Shown piece by piece: positions 36,703 to 45,818 of a DNA stretch of 64,000 nt (the first letter of the stretch is position 1; every line of letters starts with the position of its first letter). Location: the NCBI RefSeq assembly GCF_000775915.1, contig NZ_BBLT01000010.1, positions 124,001 through 188,000 on the forward strand, in the 5' to 3' direction. The notes beneath the pieces are model-generated. The model was not told the origin of the DNA and searched no databases. It was given only the letters and a program-made list of their open reading frames with translations. The DNA comes from Sporocytophaga myxococcoides. Its GTDB lineage: Bacteria; Bacteroidota; Bacteroidia; Cytophagales; Cytophagaceae. The position numbers were made by a program, and so were the translations under genes.

Positions 36703-38061
36703 ATGGCAAAAAATCTCGTCATAATAGGAGCCGGTGAAAGCGGTACAGGAGCAGCACTTTTGGGTAAAGCTAAAGGGTATACTGTTTTTGTGTCTGATAA
36801 AGGATTGATGGCGGATAAATATAAATCTATTCTGACTGGTAACGGAATTGAGTTTGAAGAAGGGAAACATGATGAAGCCAGAATACTGAATGCTGATCTG
36901 ATAATTAAAAGTCCTGGTATTCCTGAAAAAAATGATTTGATTAAAGCCATAAGAAAAAAAGGCATCAAAGTCATTTCCGAGATTGAGTTTGCATCCTATT
37001 ATACAAATGCAAAATTCATTGCCATTACAGGAAGCAATGGAAAGACAACTACCACACTCCTGACTTATCACCTGCTTAAAAAGCTTGGAGTAAACACAGG
37101 TCTTGCAGGTAATATAGGAGATAGCCTTGCAAAACAAGTAATTGAAGATAAGTTCGAGTACTATGTACTTGAACTAAGTAGTTTTCAGCTTGACGATATG
37201 TTTGACTTTAAAGCACATATATCGATACTTCTGAATATTACTCCTGATCATCTGGACAGATATGAGTATAAGTTTGAAAACTATGTAAACTCCAAGTTCA
37301 GGATTTTACAAAATCAGACAAGCTCAGATTATTTTATCACATTTACCAATGATCCTGTTGTTTCAGATCAATTAAAGACAAGAAAAATAACCCCAAAGTT
37401 GTTGTCTGTATCTCTTTCTGAAATGGAAAGTGAAGGAGCATGTCAGTCAGGGGAGAATTTAAAGTTTTCATTGAACAGGCAAAGCTTCAGTTTGCCAGTA
37501 AACAAGCTTCCGTTAAATGGTAAGCACAATATAGTTAACACGATGGCTGCTGTCCTTGCAGCAAAAGCCATAGGTCTTGATGAAAGTATGTTTGTTGAAG
37601 CAATGTCTGATTTCAAAAATGCTTCACATCGACTGGAAGATGCCGGAGAAATCAATGGAGTGAAGTTTGTAAATGACTCTAAAGCAACAAATGTCGATTC
37701 GGTGTTTTATGCTTTGGATAGCTTTACAGAACCATTGATCTGGATTGCTGGAGGCTTGGATAAAGGCAATGATTATAGCCAGATTGAGCAGTTGGTAAAA
37801 GATAAGGTGAAAGCTTTGGTTTGCATGGGTAAGGATAACTCAAAATTGGTTGAGTTTTTCTCAGGCAAAGTGCAGAAGCTTGAAGATACAAATAATTTAA
37901 AGGACGCGGTTCAGAAGGCATTTGAATTGGCAACAAATGGAGATGTTGTTTTACTTTCTCCTGCTTGCGCTAGTTTTGATTTATTTAAAAACTATGAGGA
38001 TAGGGGCGAAAAGTTTAAGACGCAGGTACTTGAGTTAAAAAAAGAAATAGTAAAGAATTAA
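36703..38061 (+). CDS. murD: UDP-MurNAc-L-Ala:D-glutamate ligase
   Basis: MurD adds D-glutamate to UDP-MurNAc-L-Ala. The 452-residue protein has the N-terminal UDP-binding domain (VIIGAGESGTGAALL), the ATP loop ITGSNGKTTTTLLTYHLL, SSFQLDDM and the conserved NITPDHLDRY, then VNDSKATNVDSV in the C-terminal domain. It begins five bases after mraY. Confidence 0.95.
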   Translation: MAKNLVIIGAGESGTGAALLGKAKGYTVFVSDKGLMADKYKSILTGNGIEFEEGKHDEARILNADLIIKSPGIPEKNDLIKAIRKKGIKVISEIEFASYYTNAKFIAITGSNGKTTTTLLTYHLLKKLGVNTGLAGNIGDSLAKQVIEDKFEYYVLELSSFQLDDMFDFKAHISILLNITPDHLDRYEYKFENYVNSKFRILQNQTSSDYFITFTNDPVVSDQLKTRKITPKLLSVSLSEMESEGACQSGENLKFSLNRQSFSLPVNKLPLNGKHNIVNTMAAVLAAKAIGLDESMFVEAMSDFKNASHRLEDAGEINGVKFVNDSKATNVDSVFYALDSFTEPLIWIAGGLDKGNDYSQIEQLVKDKVKALVCMGKDNSKLVEFFSGKVQKLEDTNNLKDAVQKAFELATNGDVVLLSPACASFDLFKNYEDRGEKFKTQVLELKKEIVKN

Positions 38062-38067
38062 TCGAAT

Positions 38068-39219
38068 ATGGTAAAAGCCTGGTTACAAAAGAACTTAAAA
38101 GGAGATCCTGTGATCTGGGGAATAATACTGTGCTTTTCATTGATAAGTATTCTTGTAGTGTACAGTGCTATTGGGAGTCTCGCTTATAAAATGATGAAAG
38201 GTGATACAGAGCATTATTTATTTAAGCATTCATTTCTGGTTTTTTTGAGTTTGGCTTGTATGTGGATTGCACATAAGATCGACTATAAGTATTATTCAAA
38301 GTTAAGTAAGCTAGGTCTTTGGCTGAGTATCCCATTACTAGTGTTTGCTTATTTCAAAGGAGGTGATATCAATGGTGCAAGCAGGTGGTTCATTATTCCC
38401 GTTATCAATCAATCGTTCCAGCCTTCTGACTTTGCTAAACTTGCATTAATAGCCAATCTAGCAAGTATGCTTGCAAAAAGGCAGGCGAATATAGAAGACT
38501 TTAAAGAATCATTTATCCCGATCGTGTTATGGAGTGGATTAATTTGTGGATTGATAGCTTTGTCCAATTTATCAACTGCGGTTCTTTTATTCAGCACATG
38601 TTTACTATTGATGTTTATTGGAAGAGTTCCCTTTAAGTTTCTTGCAATGTTAGTTTTGGTTGGTGGTGTTTGTGGTACTATAGCGTTAAAGTTGGGACAA
38701 AGGCTTGAAACAGCAATTAGCAGATTAGAGTATTTCTTTGTCTCAAAAGAAATTCCTTTTCAGGCGGAACAATCTTATAAGGCAATAGCTACCGGAATGA
38801 TCTTCGGGAAAGGACCGGGACAAAGTGTTCAGGGAGAATTTCTTCCTCATAGTTACTCAGACTTTATCTACTCTATAATCATAGAAGAGTATGGTTTCAT
38901 AGGAGCATTTGTGGTGCTGTTTTTATATTTAGCATTATTGTACAGAGCAATGCTTACTGTTTCAAACAGTGAAAGAGCTTATGGCGGCTTGCTTTCAGCG
39001 GGTCTTGCTTTTAGTCTGGTTATACAAGCTATGATTAATATGGGGGTTGCAGTGGGGTTAGGTCCTATTACAGGTCAGCCATTGCCATTATTAAGCATGG
39101 GAGGAACCTCATTATTATTTACAGGAATTTCATTGGGAATTATATTAAGTGTAAGCAGAGGAGATATTTCAGAAACTAATTTTGAATCAAAAAATGGCCT
39201 CAAAAAACAAACCGTATAG
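38068..39219 (+). CDS. ftsW: SEDS glycosyltransferase FtsW
   Basis: FtsW polymerises glycan strands at the septum together with FtsI. The 383-residue protein has about ten membrane helices with SEDS motifs: GASRWFIIP, QPSDFAKLALIANLA and the C-terminal GPITGQPLPLLSMGGTSLLF. The essential Asp of the long loop lies near HSYSDFIYSIIIEEYGF. It lies between murD and murG, the canonical position. Confidence 0.95.
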   Translation: MVKAWLQKNLKGDPVIWGIILCFSLISILVVYSAIGSLAYKMMKGDTEHYLFKHSFLVFLSLACMWIAHKIDYKYYSKLSKLGLWLSIPLLVFAYFKGGDINGASRWFIIPVINQSFQPSDFAKLALIANLASMLAKRQANIEDFKESFIPIVLWSGLICGLIALSNLSTAVLLFSTCLLLMFIGRVPFKFLAMLVLVGGVCGTIALKLGQRLETAISRLEYFFVSKEIPFQAEQSYKAIATGMIFGKGPGQSVQGEFLPHSYSDFIYSIIIEEYGFIGAFVVLFLYLALLYRAMLTVSNSERAYGGLLSAGLAFSLVIQAMINMGVAVGLGPITGQPLPLLSMGGTSLLFTGISLGIILSVSRGDISETNFESKNGLKKQTV

Positions 39220-40315
39220 AGTAATCATAAGCGGCGGTGGCACCGGTGGCCATATCTATCCTGCTATAGCTATTGCGAATGCACTGAAAGCAATCGACAG
39301 CTCTACTGAAATCCTTTTTGTAGGAGCAAAAGACAGGATGGAAATGGAGAAGGTTCCTGCTGCCGGTTACAAGATAGAAGGTTTGTGGATTAGCGGAATT
39401 CAGAGAAGATTAACAGTAGATAATTTATTGTTTCCTGTTAAAGTAATTTCAAGTATCTGGAATGCAGGAAAGATCATAAGTGAATTTAAACCTGACATTG
39501 CAATAGGAGTGGGTGGCTATGCAAGCTGGCCTTTGTTATTTGCTGCTAACTGGAAAAAAATCCCTACAATGATCCAGGAGCAGAATTCTTATGCAGGTGT
39601 TACCAATAAGTTACTTGCAAAAAATGCAAGCAAGATTTGTGTAGCATATGAAAGAATGGAAAGATACTTTCCAGGTGACAAGCTGGAGCTTACAGGCAAT
39701 CCGGTAAGAAAGGATATTCTTGATTTTGAAAGTAAGAAGCAGGAAGCCTTTTCATATTTCAATCTTCAGGAAGGGAAACCTGTAATATTAGTAATAGGCG
39801 GAAGCCTTGGAGCTAGAACCTTGAACAACAGCATACTTGCCAAGATTGATGAATTAAAGGCGAGCGGAGTTCAGGTAATCTGGCAAACAGGTAAATTCTA
39901 CTTTCAGAAAATGAAAGAAGAAGCAGGGCGAAAAAATAATCCTGATGTGAAAGTGCGTGAGTTTATCAGCAGAATGGATCTGGCTTATGCAGCGGCAGAT
40001 ATAGTGATCTCAAGAGCAGGAGCGCTTTCTATTTCTGAGCTCTGTTTGGTAGGTAAACCATCAGTATTGGTACCTTCGCCAAATGTTGCGGAAGATCATC
40101 AGACCAAAAATGCAATGGCTCTGGTAGAAAAGAATGCAGCTATCATGGTAAAAGACATTGAAGCCCCTGAGAAGATGGTGCCTGCAGCATTGGGTTTACT
40201 GTATGATCTTAACAAGCAAAAAGAGCTTTCTATGAATATTAAAACGTTGGGTAAACCTGATGCTGCTGTTCATATAGCGAATGAGGTGATCAGGATTATT
40301 GAAGCGAAAAGCTAA
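39194..40315 (+). CDS. murG: UDP-GlcNAc:lipid I N-acetylglucosaminyltransferase
   Basis: MurG converts lipid I to lipid II on the inner face of the membrane. The 373-residue protein has the glycine-rich motif ISGGGTGGHIYPAIAIA, VGVGGYASWP, QEQNSYAGVTNKLL, and the GT-B C-terminal region IGGSLGARTLN and VISRAGALSISEL. The ATG at 39194 is chosen; an in-frame TTG four codons earlier is less likely. The start overlaps ftsW by 26 bases. Confidence 0.95.
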   Translation: MASKNKPYRVIISGGGTGGHIYPAIAIANALKAIDSSTEILFVGAKDRMEMEKVPAAGYKIEGLWISGIQRRLTVDNLLFPVKVISSIWNAGKIISEFKPDIAIGVGGYASWPLLFAANWKKIPTMIQEQNSYAGVTNKLLAKNASKICVAYERMERYFPGDKLELTGNPVRKDILDFESKKQEAFSYFNLQEGKPVILVIGGSLGARTLNNSILAKIDELKASGVQVIWQTGKFYFQKMKEEAGRKNNPDVKVREFISRMDLAYAAADIVISRAGALSISELCLVGKPSVLVPSPNVAEDHQTKNAMALVEKNAAIMVKDIEAPEKMVPAALGLLYDLNKQKELSMNIKTLGKPDAAVHIANEVIRIIEAKS

Positions 40316-40387
40316 AAGTTTAGCTGAAAGTTAAAAGTTAAAAGAATTACAATTAAAGGAGGATTTAGACTCTGGAAGTCAATGAAG

Positions 40388-40421
40388 TCCTTCTCCTTCA
40401 GGAGAAGGATTTTGGATGAGG
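40388..40421 (+). repeat. REP-like palindrome between murG and murC
   Basis: TCCTTCTCCT and AGGAGAAGGA (40388-40397, 40400-40409) form a perfect stem with a 2-base loop, followed by ATTTTGGATGAGGTC. The form, a purine/pyrimidine palindrome followed by a GGATGAGGTC-like tail, resembles REP-type intergenic repeats seen in many bacteria. The surrounding 175-base gap also has short repeats (AAAGTTAAAAGTTAAAAG) and a 9-bp hairpin at 40439-40462. Confidence 0.5.
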
Positions 40422-40490
40422 TCCTTTTAAGTTATAAGTTTTAAGAATCTGGGTTCTTAAAATAATTAAAGCAGATATTTTTATAATAGT

Positions 40491-41873
40491 TTGAAATTGG
40501 AAAAGTTTAACAACGTCTATTTTATTGGTATAGGCGGTATTGGTATGAGTGCCTTGGCAAGATGGTTTCGTGGAAGCGGATACCACGTAGCAGGTTATGA
40601 CCGTACCAGAACTGCTCTTACCGAACAGCTAGAAGCTGAAGGGATGCTCATTCATTATGAGGATGACGTTAAACTTATTCCTTTAGACTTTATAGATGAT
40701 GCATTGATTGTGTACACACCTGCAATTCCTGCTGACCATAAAGAGCTTAATTATTTTAAAGCGCAGGGAAGAAAATTGTGGAAGAGATCTGAAATTCTTG
40801 GAAAGATAACTGAAGAAGTATTTACTGTTGCTGTTGCTGGGACGCATGGCAAGACAACAACTTCTTCAATGGTGGCCCATATACTTAAATATGCAGGTAA
40901 AAATGTATTTGCATTCGTTGGTGGAATTACTCAAAATTATAAATCTAATCTTCTGATTGGAGATAAAGATGCTGGAGAGCAGATAATGGTTGTTGAAGCT
41001 GATGAATATGACAGATCTTTTTTAAGATTAAGTCCGGCTATTGCAATTATTACTGCCATGGATCCTGACCATCTTGATATTTATAAAGACGAAGAGGATT
41101 TTGTTGATACCTTTAATCAATTTGCCGGACAGGTGAAGAGCAATGGTGTTGTTTTTGCTCAAGGTAATTGTCCTGTAAGAAAACTTGATAACAGCAGAAG
41201 TCTACATTTTTATGGGGAAGCTGCTTCTGATTTTTCTCCTTTCAATAAAAGAATTGAAAAAGGATATTACGTCTATGACTTGAAAACACCTGCAGGAACT
41301 ATAACCAATATTGTATTAGGTATTCCCGGAGATCATAATATTCAAAACTCCATTGCCGCATTTGCAGTTGGTCTTCAGTTGGGAATTCCGGCTGAAACAA
41401 TTAAAAATGCGTTAAAGGAGTTTAAAGGAGTAAAGCGCCGTTTTGATTACATCTTCAGATCTGAAAAGATAACGTATATAGATGATTATGCACATCATCC
41501 AACAGAAATCAAAGCTTTTCTATGTGCAGTGAAGGAAGTTTATAAAGATAAAAAGGTTACAGCAATTTTTCAGCCTCATCTTTATTCAAGGACGAGAGAT
41601 TTCATGGATGGATTTGCTGAAAGTTTATCAATACCAGATGCATTAATTCTTCTTGAAATATATCCTGCAAGAGAATTGCCGATACCTGGAATAACGTCCT
41701 CAGTTCTGCTTGACAAAGTAAATCTGACAGAAAAAAAGGTAGTTGCAAAATCAGATCTGATGAAAACACTTGAGTCAACAGACACAGATATTCTTGTTAC
41801 CATCGGAGCTGGAGATATAGATCAGTTTATAGAACCAATAAAGAAATTCCTTGAAAAAGAAGCCAGTCGCTAA
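40491..41873 (+). CDS. murC: UDP-MurNAc:L-alanine ligase
   Basis: MurC adds the first amino acid to UDP-MurNAc. The 460-residue protein has IGIGGIGMSALARWF for the nucleotide-binding start, the ATP loop VAGTHGKTTTSSMVAHIL, VVEADEYDRSF, and DDYAHHPTEI in the C-terminal domain. The frame has a stop at 40467 and no ATG before the motif, so TTG at 40491 is the only reasonable start. This follows the only large gap in the cluster, so murC-ftsQ-ftsA-ftsZ may have extra control. Confidence 0.94.
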   Translation: MKLEKFNNVYFIGIGGIGMSALARWFRGSGYHVAGYDRTRTALTEQLEAEGMLIHYEDDVKLIPLDFIDDALIVYTPAIPADHKELNYFKAQGRKLWKRSEILGKITEEVFTVAVAGTHGKTTTSSMVAHILKYAGKNVFAFVGGITQNYKSNLLIGDKDAGEQIMVVEADEYDRSFLRLSPAIAIITAMDPDHLDIYKDEEDFVDTFNQFAGQVKSNGVVFAQGNCPVRKLDNSRSLHFYGEAASDFSPFNKRIEKGYYVYDLKTPAGTITNIVLGIPGDHNIQNSIAAFAVGLQLGIPAETIKNALKEFKGVKRRFDYIFRSEKITYIDDYAHHPTEIKAFLCAVKEVYKDKKVTAIFQPHLYSRTRDFMDGFAESLSIPDALILLEIYPARELPIPGITSSVLLDKVNLTEKKVVAKSDLMKTLESTDTDILVTIGAGDIDQFIEPIKKFLEKEASR

Positions 41874-42630
41874 TCGATTCAGGATAAAGAGGAAGGTGTA
41901 TTATATCCTCGGATCCATAGTGCTTTTCGCTCTTATCAGCTTTGTTGAGAAAAAGCAGGCTGATAGAGAGATAAAAGCAATCAATGTTCATATCGATTAT
42001 GAATATGATAATTATTTTGTGACAGAAGAAAAAGTACTGGACTTGATATCAAAGAACGGAAGCGATCGTATTATTGGTGCTTCCTATAATGATATTGATC
42101 TTAAAACGCTTGAATTGAGAATAAAAAGTCATAAATTTGTAGAAGAAGCGCAGGTATATAAAGATCTTAAAGGTAATCTAACTGTTGAAGTAAGCCAGTG
42201 CAGGCCGGTAGCAAGAGTAGTGCAGTCAGACGGGCCGCATGCATACATTGGAAGTTCAGGCAATACACTTTCAACTTCAGATGAGTTTACTGCAAGAGTA
42301 TTACTGATAGATGGATCAGGTTCTGCTAAATTAACCAAGAAAGAATTTTTCGAATCTGAAGAAGGTAAGCCATATCTGGATCTTATAAATTTTCTGGATC
42401 AGGATAAATTCTGGAAAGCGCAGATCGCTCAGTTGACAGTGGAGAGGAATGGTGACATTTCAATGTACACGCAAATCGGAGATCAACTCATCTTGTTTGG
42501 TAAACCGGAAGAGGTTGAGAGTAAATTCAAAAGGCTGAAGATTTTTTACAAAGAAATTCTTCCGACCAAAGGATGGAACTCTTACAACAAAGTAAATCTT
42601 AAATTCAAGGATCAAATTATTTGTGAATAA
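41851..42630 (+). CDS. ftsQ: Cell division protein FtsQ
   Basis: A bitopic membrane protein of 259 residues with a basic N-terminus (KKKPVANRFRIKRK), one membrane helix (VYYILGSIVLFALISF) and a periplasmic part with the POTRA-like region (FVTEEKVLDLI, then LRIKSHKFVEEAQVYKDLKG). FtsQ links FtsL to the division ring. The TTG at 41851 is the start, inside the end of murC; no in-frame ATG is available before the helix. The beta domain (VEVSQCRPVARVV) is typical. Confidence 0.9.
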   Translation: MKKKPVANRFRIKRKVYYILGSIVLFALISFVEKKQADREIKAINVHIDYEYDNYFVTEEKVLDLISKNGSDRIIGASYNDIDLKTLELRIKSHKFVEEAQVYKDLKGNLTVEVSQCRPVARVVQSDGPHAYIGSSGNTLSTSDEFTARVLLIDGSGSAKLTKKEFFESEEGKPYLDLINFLDQDKFWKAQIAQLTVERNGDISMYTQIGDQLILFGKPEEVESKFKRLKIFYKEILPTKGWNSYNKVNLKFKDQIICE

Positions 42631-42651
42631 TATTATTACTTTTTACATCCT

Positions 42652-43962
42652 ATGCAAAAAGATAAAATAGTAGTCGGTCTGGATATTGGTACAACCAAAA
42701 TCTGTGTAATAGTGGGCCGCAAGAATGAATACGGAAAACTGGAAATTCTCGGAATGGGAAAAGCAGTTTCCGAAGGTGTGATACGTGGGATGGTAACTAA
42801 TATTAATACCACAGTAAATGCAATATCCAAAGCTATTAAAGAGGCAGAGGAAGCATCAGGTATAGATATAAAAGTGGTTAACGTCGGGATTGCAGGACAA
42901 CATATAAAAAGTTCTATGCACCATGGCAGCATTACGCGTCATACTACAGATGATGAAATAACAGTTGAGGATATCAACAGGCTTACAAATGACATGTACA
43001 AAACAGTTATGCCATTTGGTTGTGAAATCATTCATGTGATGCCTCAGGATTACATCGTTGATTATGAGGAAGGAATTAAAGACCCTGTTGGTATGACTGG
43101 CATAAGGCTGGAAGCTGATTTTCATGTAATCACTGCTCAGACAAATGCTATCAGCAATATCAATAAGTGTGTATTAAGATCTGACCTGGAAATTGATAAC
43201 CTCATTCTTGAGCCTCTGGCTTCAAGTCTTGCGGTTTTAAGTGATGAAGAAAAAGAAGCAGGAGTAGTTCTGGTTGATATCGGTGGAGGTACTACCGACA
43301 TAGCAATTTTCCATGATAATATAATCCGCCATACAGCAGTAATTCCTTTCGGTGGAAATATTATTACTTCTGATATCAAGTCAGGTTGCAATGTGATGCA
43401 GAACCAGGCTGAGCTTCTGAAGATCAAGTTTGGAAGGGCTATGGCTGAGGAAGCTAATGGCAATGAAATCGTTTCAATACCAGGTTTAAGAAACAGACCG
43501 CCTAGAGAAATTTCTATAAAAAATCTTTCTCACATCATTCAGGCGAGAATGGAAGAGATCATAGAGTTGGTGCATTCTGAAATAATATGTTCAGGATATG
43601 AAGGTAAGCTTGCCGGAGGTATCGTTATAACAGGTGGAGGAGCTCAGCTTCAGAATGTAAAGCAGCTGTTTGAATACATGACTGGTATGGATGCAAGAAT
43701 AGGTTATCCTAATGAGCATCTTGGAAAGAGCAAGGTTGAAGCAGTAAAGAGTCCGATGTATGCAACTTCTGTAGGGCTTGTATTAGCCGGTTTCCGCGCT
43801 ATCGATGACAGAGAGAATAAATACATGGAGATGGATTCAAGCGGAAAACAGGTGAATCAACAGAAGAAAAAAGAAGATAACAGTACACAGTTTTTGAAGA
43901 GAATCATTGACAGAACTAAAGGTCTTTTGATCGATGATCTTGATGATAAAGGTGATTATTAA
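42652..43962 (+). CDS. ftsA: Cell division protein FtsA
   Basis: FtsA is the actin-like membrane tether of FtsZ. The 436-residue protein has the phosphate-1 motif VGLDIGTTKICVIVGRK, the SHS2-type 1C domain, LVDIGGGTTDIAIF (phosphate 2), and ITGGGAQLQNVKQLF (adenosine motif). The C-terminal segment FLKRIIDRTKGLL is the amphipathic membrane helix. It precedes ftsZ by 96 bases; the exact -7 match TAATTTTG at 43978-43985 may mark an internal promoter. Confidence 0.95.
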   Translation: MQKDKIVVGLDIGTTKICVIVGRKNEYGKLEILGMGKAVSEGVIRGMVTNINTTVNAISKAIKEAEEASGIDIKVVNVGIAGQHIKSSMHHGSITRHTTDDEITVEDINRLTNDMYKTVMPFGCEIIHVMPQDYIVDYEEGIKDPVGMTGIRLEADFHVITAQTNAISNINKCVLRSDLEIDNLILEPLASSLAVLSDEEKEAGVVLVDIGGGTTDIAIFHDNIIRHTAVIPFGGNIITSDIKSGCNVMQNQAELLKIKFGRAMAEEANGNEIVSIPGLRNRPPREISIKNLSHIIQARMEEIIELVHSEIICSGYEGKLAGGIVITGGGAQLQNVKQLFEYMTGMDARIGYPNEHLGKSKVEAVKSPMYATSVGLVLAGFRAIDDRENKYMEMDSSGKQVNQQKKKEDNSTQFLKRIIDRTKGLLIDDLDDKGDY

Positions 43963-44058
43963 TCAAAAGAAAATTATTAATTTTGTAATAATACCGGACT
44001 GTTTAAGTTTAAGTAAGTAAAATTCAAAGTAATCAATATAACTCTTAATAGAAGCATT

Positions 44059-45636
44059 ATGTCACAGCTTTCTTATAAGTTCGATTTACCCAGTCATCAT
44101 AAGTCCATCATCAAGGTTATTGGTGTTGGTGGTGGGGGAAGTAATGCTGTCAATCACATGTATGGCATGGGCATCAAAGACGTCGAATTTGTTGTCTGCA
44201 ATACTGATGTTCAGGCATTAAAGGCAAGTCCTGTCCCTACTAAGATCCAGATCGGGGTCAATCTGACGGACGGATTGGGAGCTGGAGCAAATCCTGAGAA
44301 AGGGAAGAATGCTGCTATTGAAAGTAAAGAAGAGATTCGTGAGTTTTTAAGCAATAATACTAAAATGCTTTTTATCACTGCGGGAATGGGTGGTGGTACA
44401 GGTACAGGAGCTGCTCCTGTAATTGCGAAGCTTGCCAAAGAAATGGATATACTTACTGTTGCGATTGTAACGGTTCCATTTTCATTTGAAGGTAAAAAGA
44501 AAAGACTTCAGGCAGATAATGGTATTGCAGAATTAAAGCAATACTGTGATACTGTGCTTATTATTCTTAATGATAAATTAAGGGAAATTTATGGAAACCT
44601 GGCGATCAGAGATGCTTTTGCACAGGCAGATAATGTCCTAACTAACGCTGCAAAAAGTATAGCAGAGATCATTACTGTAACAAGTGAGGTGAACGTAGAT
44701 TTTGAAGACGTTAAAACTGTAATGTCGAATTCTGGTGCTGCAGTAATGGGGTCTGCAGTTACAGGTGGTGAAAACAGAGCAAGACGTGCAGCTGAGGAAT
44801 CACTGTCTTCACCATTGCTTAACAATACTGATATTCATGGTGCTAAGAAAATTCTTCTTTCGATTATGTCAGGGGATCAGGCTCAGCTTACTATGGATGA
44901 GCTTACTGAAATCACAGACTATATTGAAGAAAGAGCTGGCGATGATGCCGAAGTTATATTTGGTGAAGGTATCGATGCTGCTCTTGGAGATCAGATTCGT
45001 GTTACAGTAATTGCTACCGGCTTTCAGGAAAAGGAATTTGTGCCTGCAAAAAAAACAGTTATCGATCTTGAGTCAGAGCGTCAGATAAACGTTGCAAAGC
45101 GTGATGTTTTGCCTACACAGCAGTTTTCAAATCCTCCTGTTAACAGAGTGGAGCCGCAGCCGCCTGCTAATCAAAACAATGTAAGAAGGAATCCGGGAGA
45201 GATGTTGTCTTTTGAATTCGATAATCAAAAATCTCAATCTCCTGAAATAAGAAGTTATGATTTTCAGGATGAAAAAAGAAATAACGAATCATATTTTGAA
45301 GGACCTAAGAAAATTGAAGATGCTCCAAAATATCACTCATTCGATATGAAGAAGTCTCAGACTAATGAGGATTCGTATTATGAGGAGGAAAAAAAGAGGC
45401 AACTTATGCAGCAAGCTAACGAAAGGATCAAGAAGCTGAAAGGACTTAGCAGTATGAATACATCCATGAACCCTGATGAGTTCAAAGAAAAGCTGGATGT
45501 TCCTGCATATATGAGAAAAAATGTAAATCTTCAGGATTACCCTCATTCTTCAGAAAGAAATATCTCAAGATTCAATTTGAATGATGATAATGAAATTCTT
45601 GGAAACAATAAGTTTCTTCATGACAATGTAGATTAA
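44059..45636 (+). CDS. ftsZ: Cell division GTPase FtsZ
   Basis: FtsZ forms the Z ring. Key motifs are VGGGGSNAVNHM near residue 25, the tubulin signature GMGGGTGTGAAPV, and the T7 loop NVDFEDVKTVM. At 525 residues it is longer than E. coli FtsZ, owing to a long, charged, disordered linker (about 335-480). The C-terminal peptide region DVPAYMRKNVNL is the likely FtsA-binding site in this phylum. It is the last gene of the cluster, ended by a strong terminator. Confidence 0.97.
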   Translation: MSQLSYKFDLPSHHKSIIKVIGVGGGGSNAVNHMYGMGIKDVEFVVCNTDVQALKASPVPTKIQIGVNLTDGLGAGANPEKGKNAAIESKEEIREFLSNNTKMLFITAGMGGGTGTGAAPVIAKLAKEMDILTVAIVTVPFSFEGKKKRLQADNGIAELKQYCDTVLIILNDKLREIYGNLAIRDAFAQADNVLTNAAKSIAEIITVTSEVNVDFEDVKTVMSNSGAAVMGSAVTGGENRARRAAEESLSSPLLNNTDIHGAKKILLSIMSGDQAQLTMDELTEITDYIEERAGDDAEVIFGEGIDAALGDQIRVTVIATGFQEKEFVPAKKTVIDLESERQINVAKRDVLPTQQFSNPPVNRVEPQPPANQNNVRRNPGEMLSFEFDNQKSQSPEIRSYDFQDEKRNNESYFEGPKKIEDAPKYHSFDMKKSQTNEDSYYEEEKKRQLMQQANERIKKLKGLSSMNTSMNPDEFKEKLDVPAYMRKNVNLQDYPHSSERNISRFNLNDDNEILGNNKFLHDNVD

Positions 45637-45683
45637 TTGTCTGTTCAGGTTTTATTTTTTGTCAAAAAGTAACCCTAAAACCG

Positions 45684-45711
45684 AAAAGCCTTGTCATATG
45701 ACAAGGCTTTT
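45684..45711. terminator. Terminator of the dcw cluster
   Basis: AAAAGCCTTGTCAT and its exact complement ATGACAAGGCTTTT form a perfect palindrome of 28 bases followed by T-rich sequence. Confidence 0.88.
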
Positions 45712-45818
45712 TCATTTAATGAGTAATATTGATACAATTGGGAAAAGTGATCTTAAGAAAATTCAGGATGAGGTCTCTTTTTAAAATAAGAAATTAATTT
45801 AACCAGGAATTTTATGAT

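Noticed and set aside
45757-45785. Possible second copy of the murG-murC REP-like element
   Set aside because: Only the GGATGAGGTC tail and some A/T bases match and the palindrome itself is absent, so I did not list it as a repeat.
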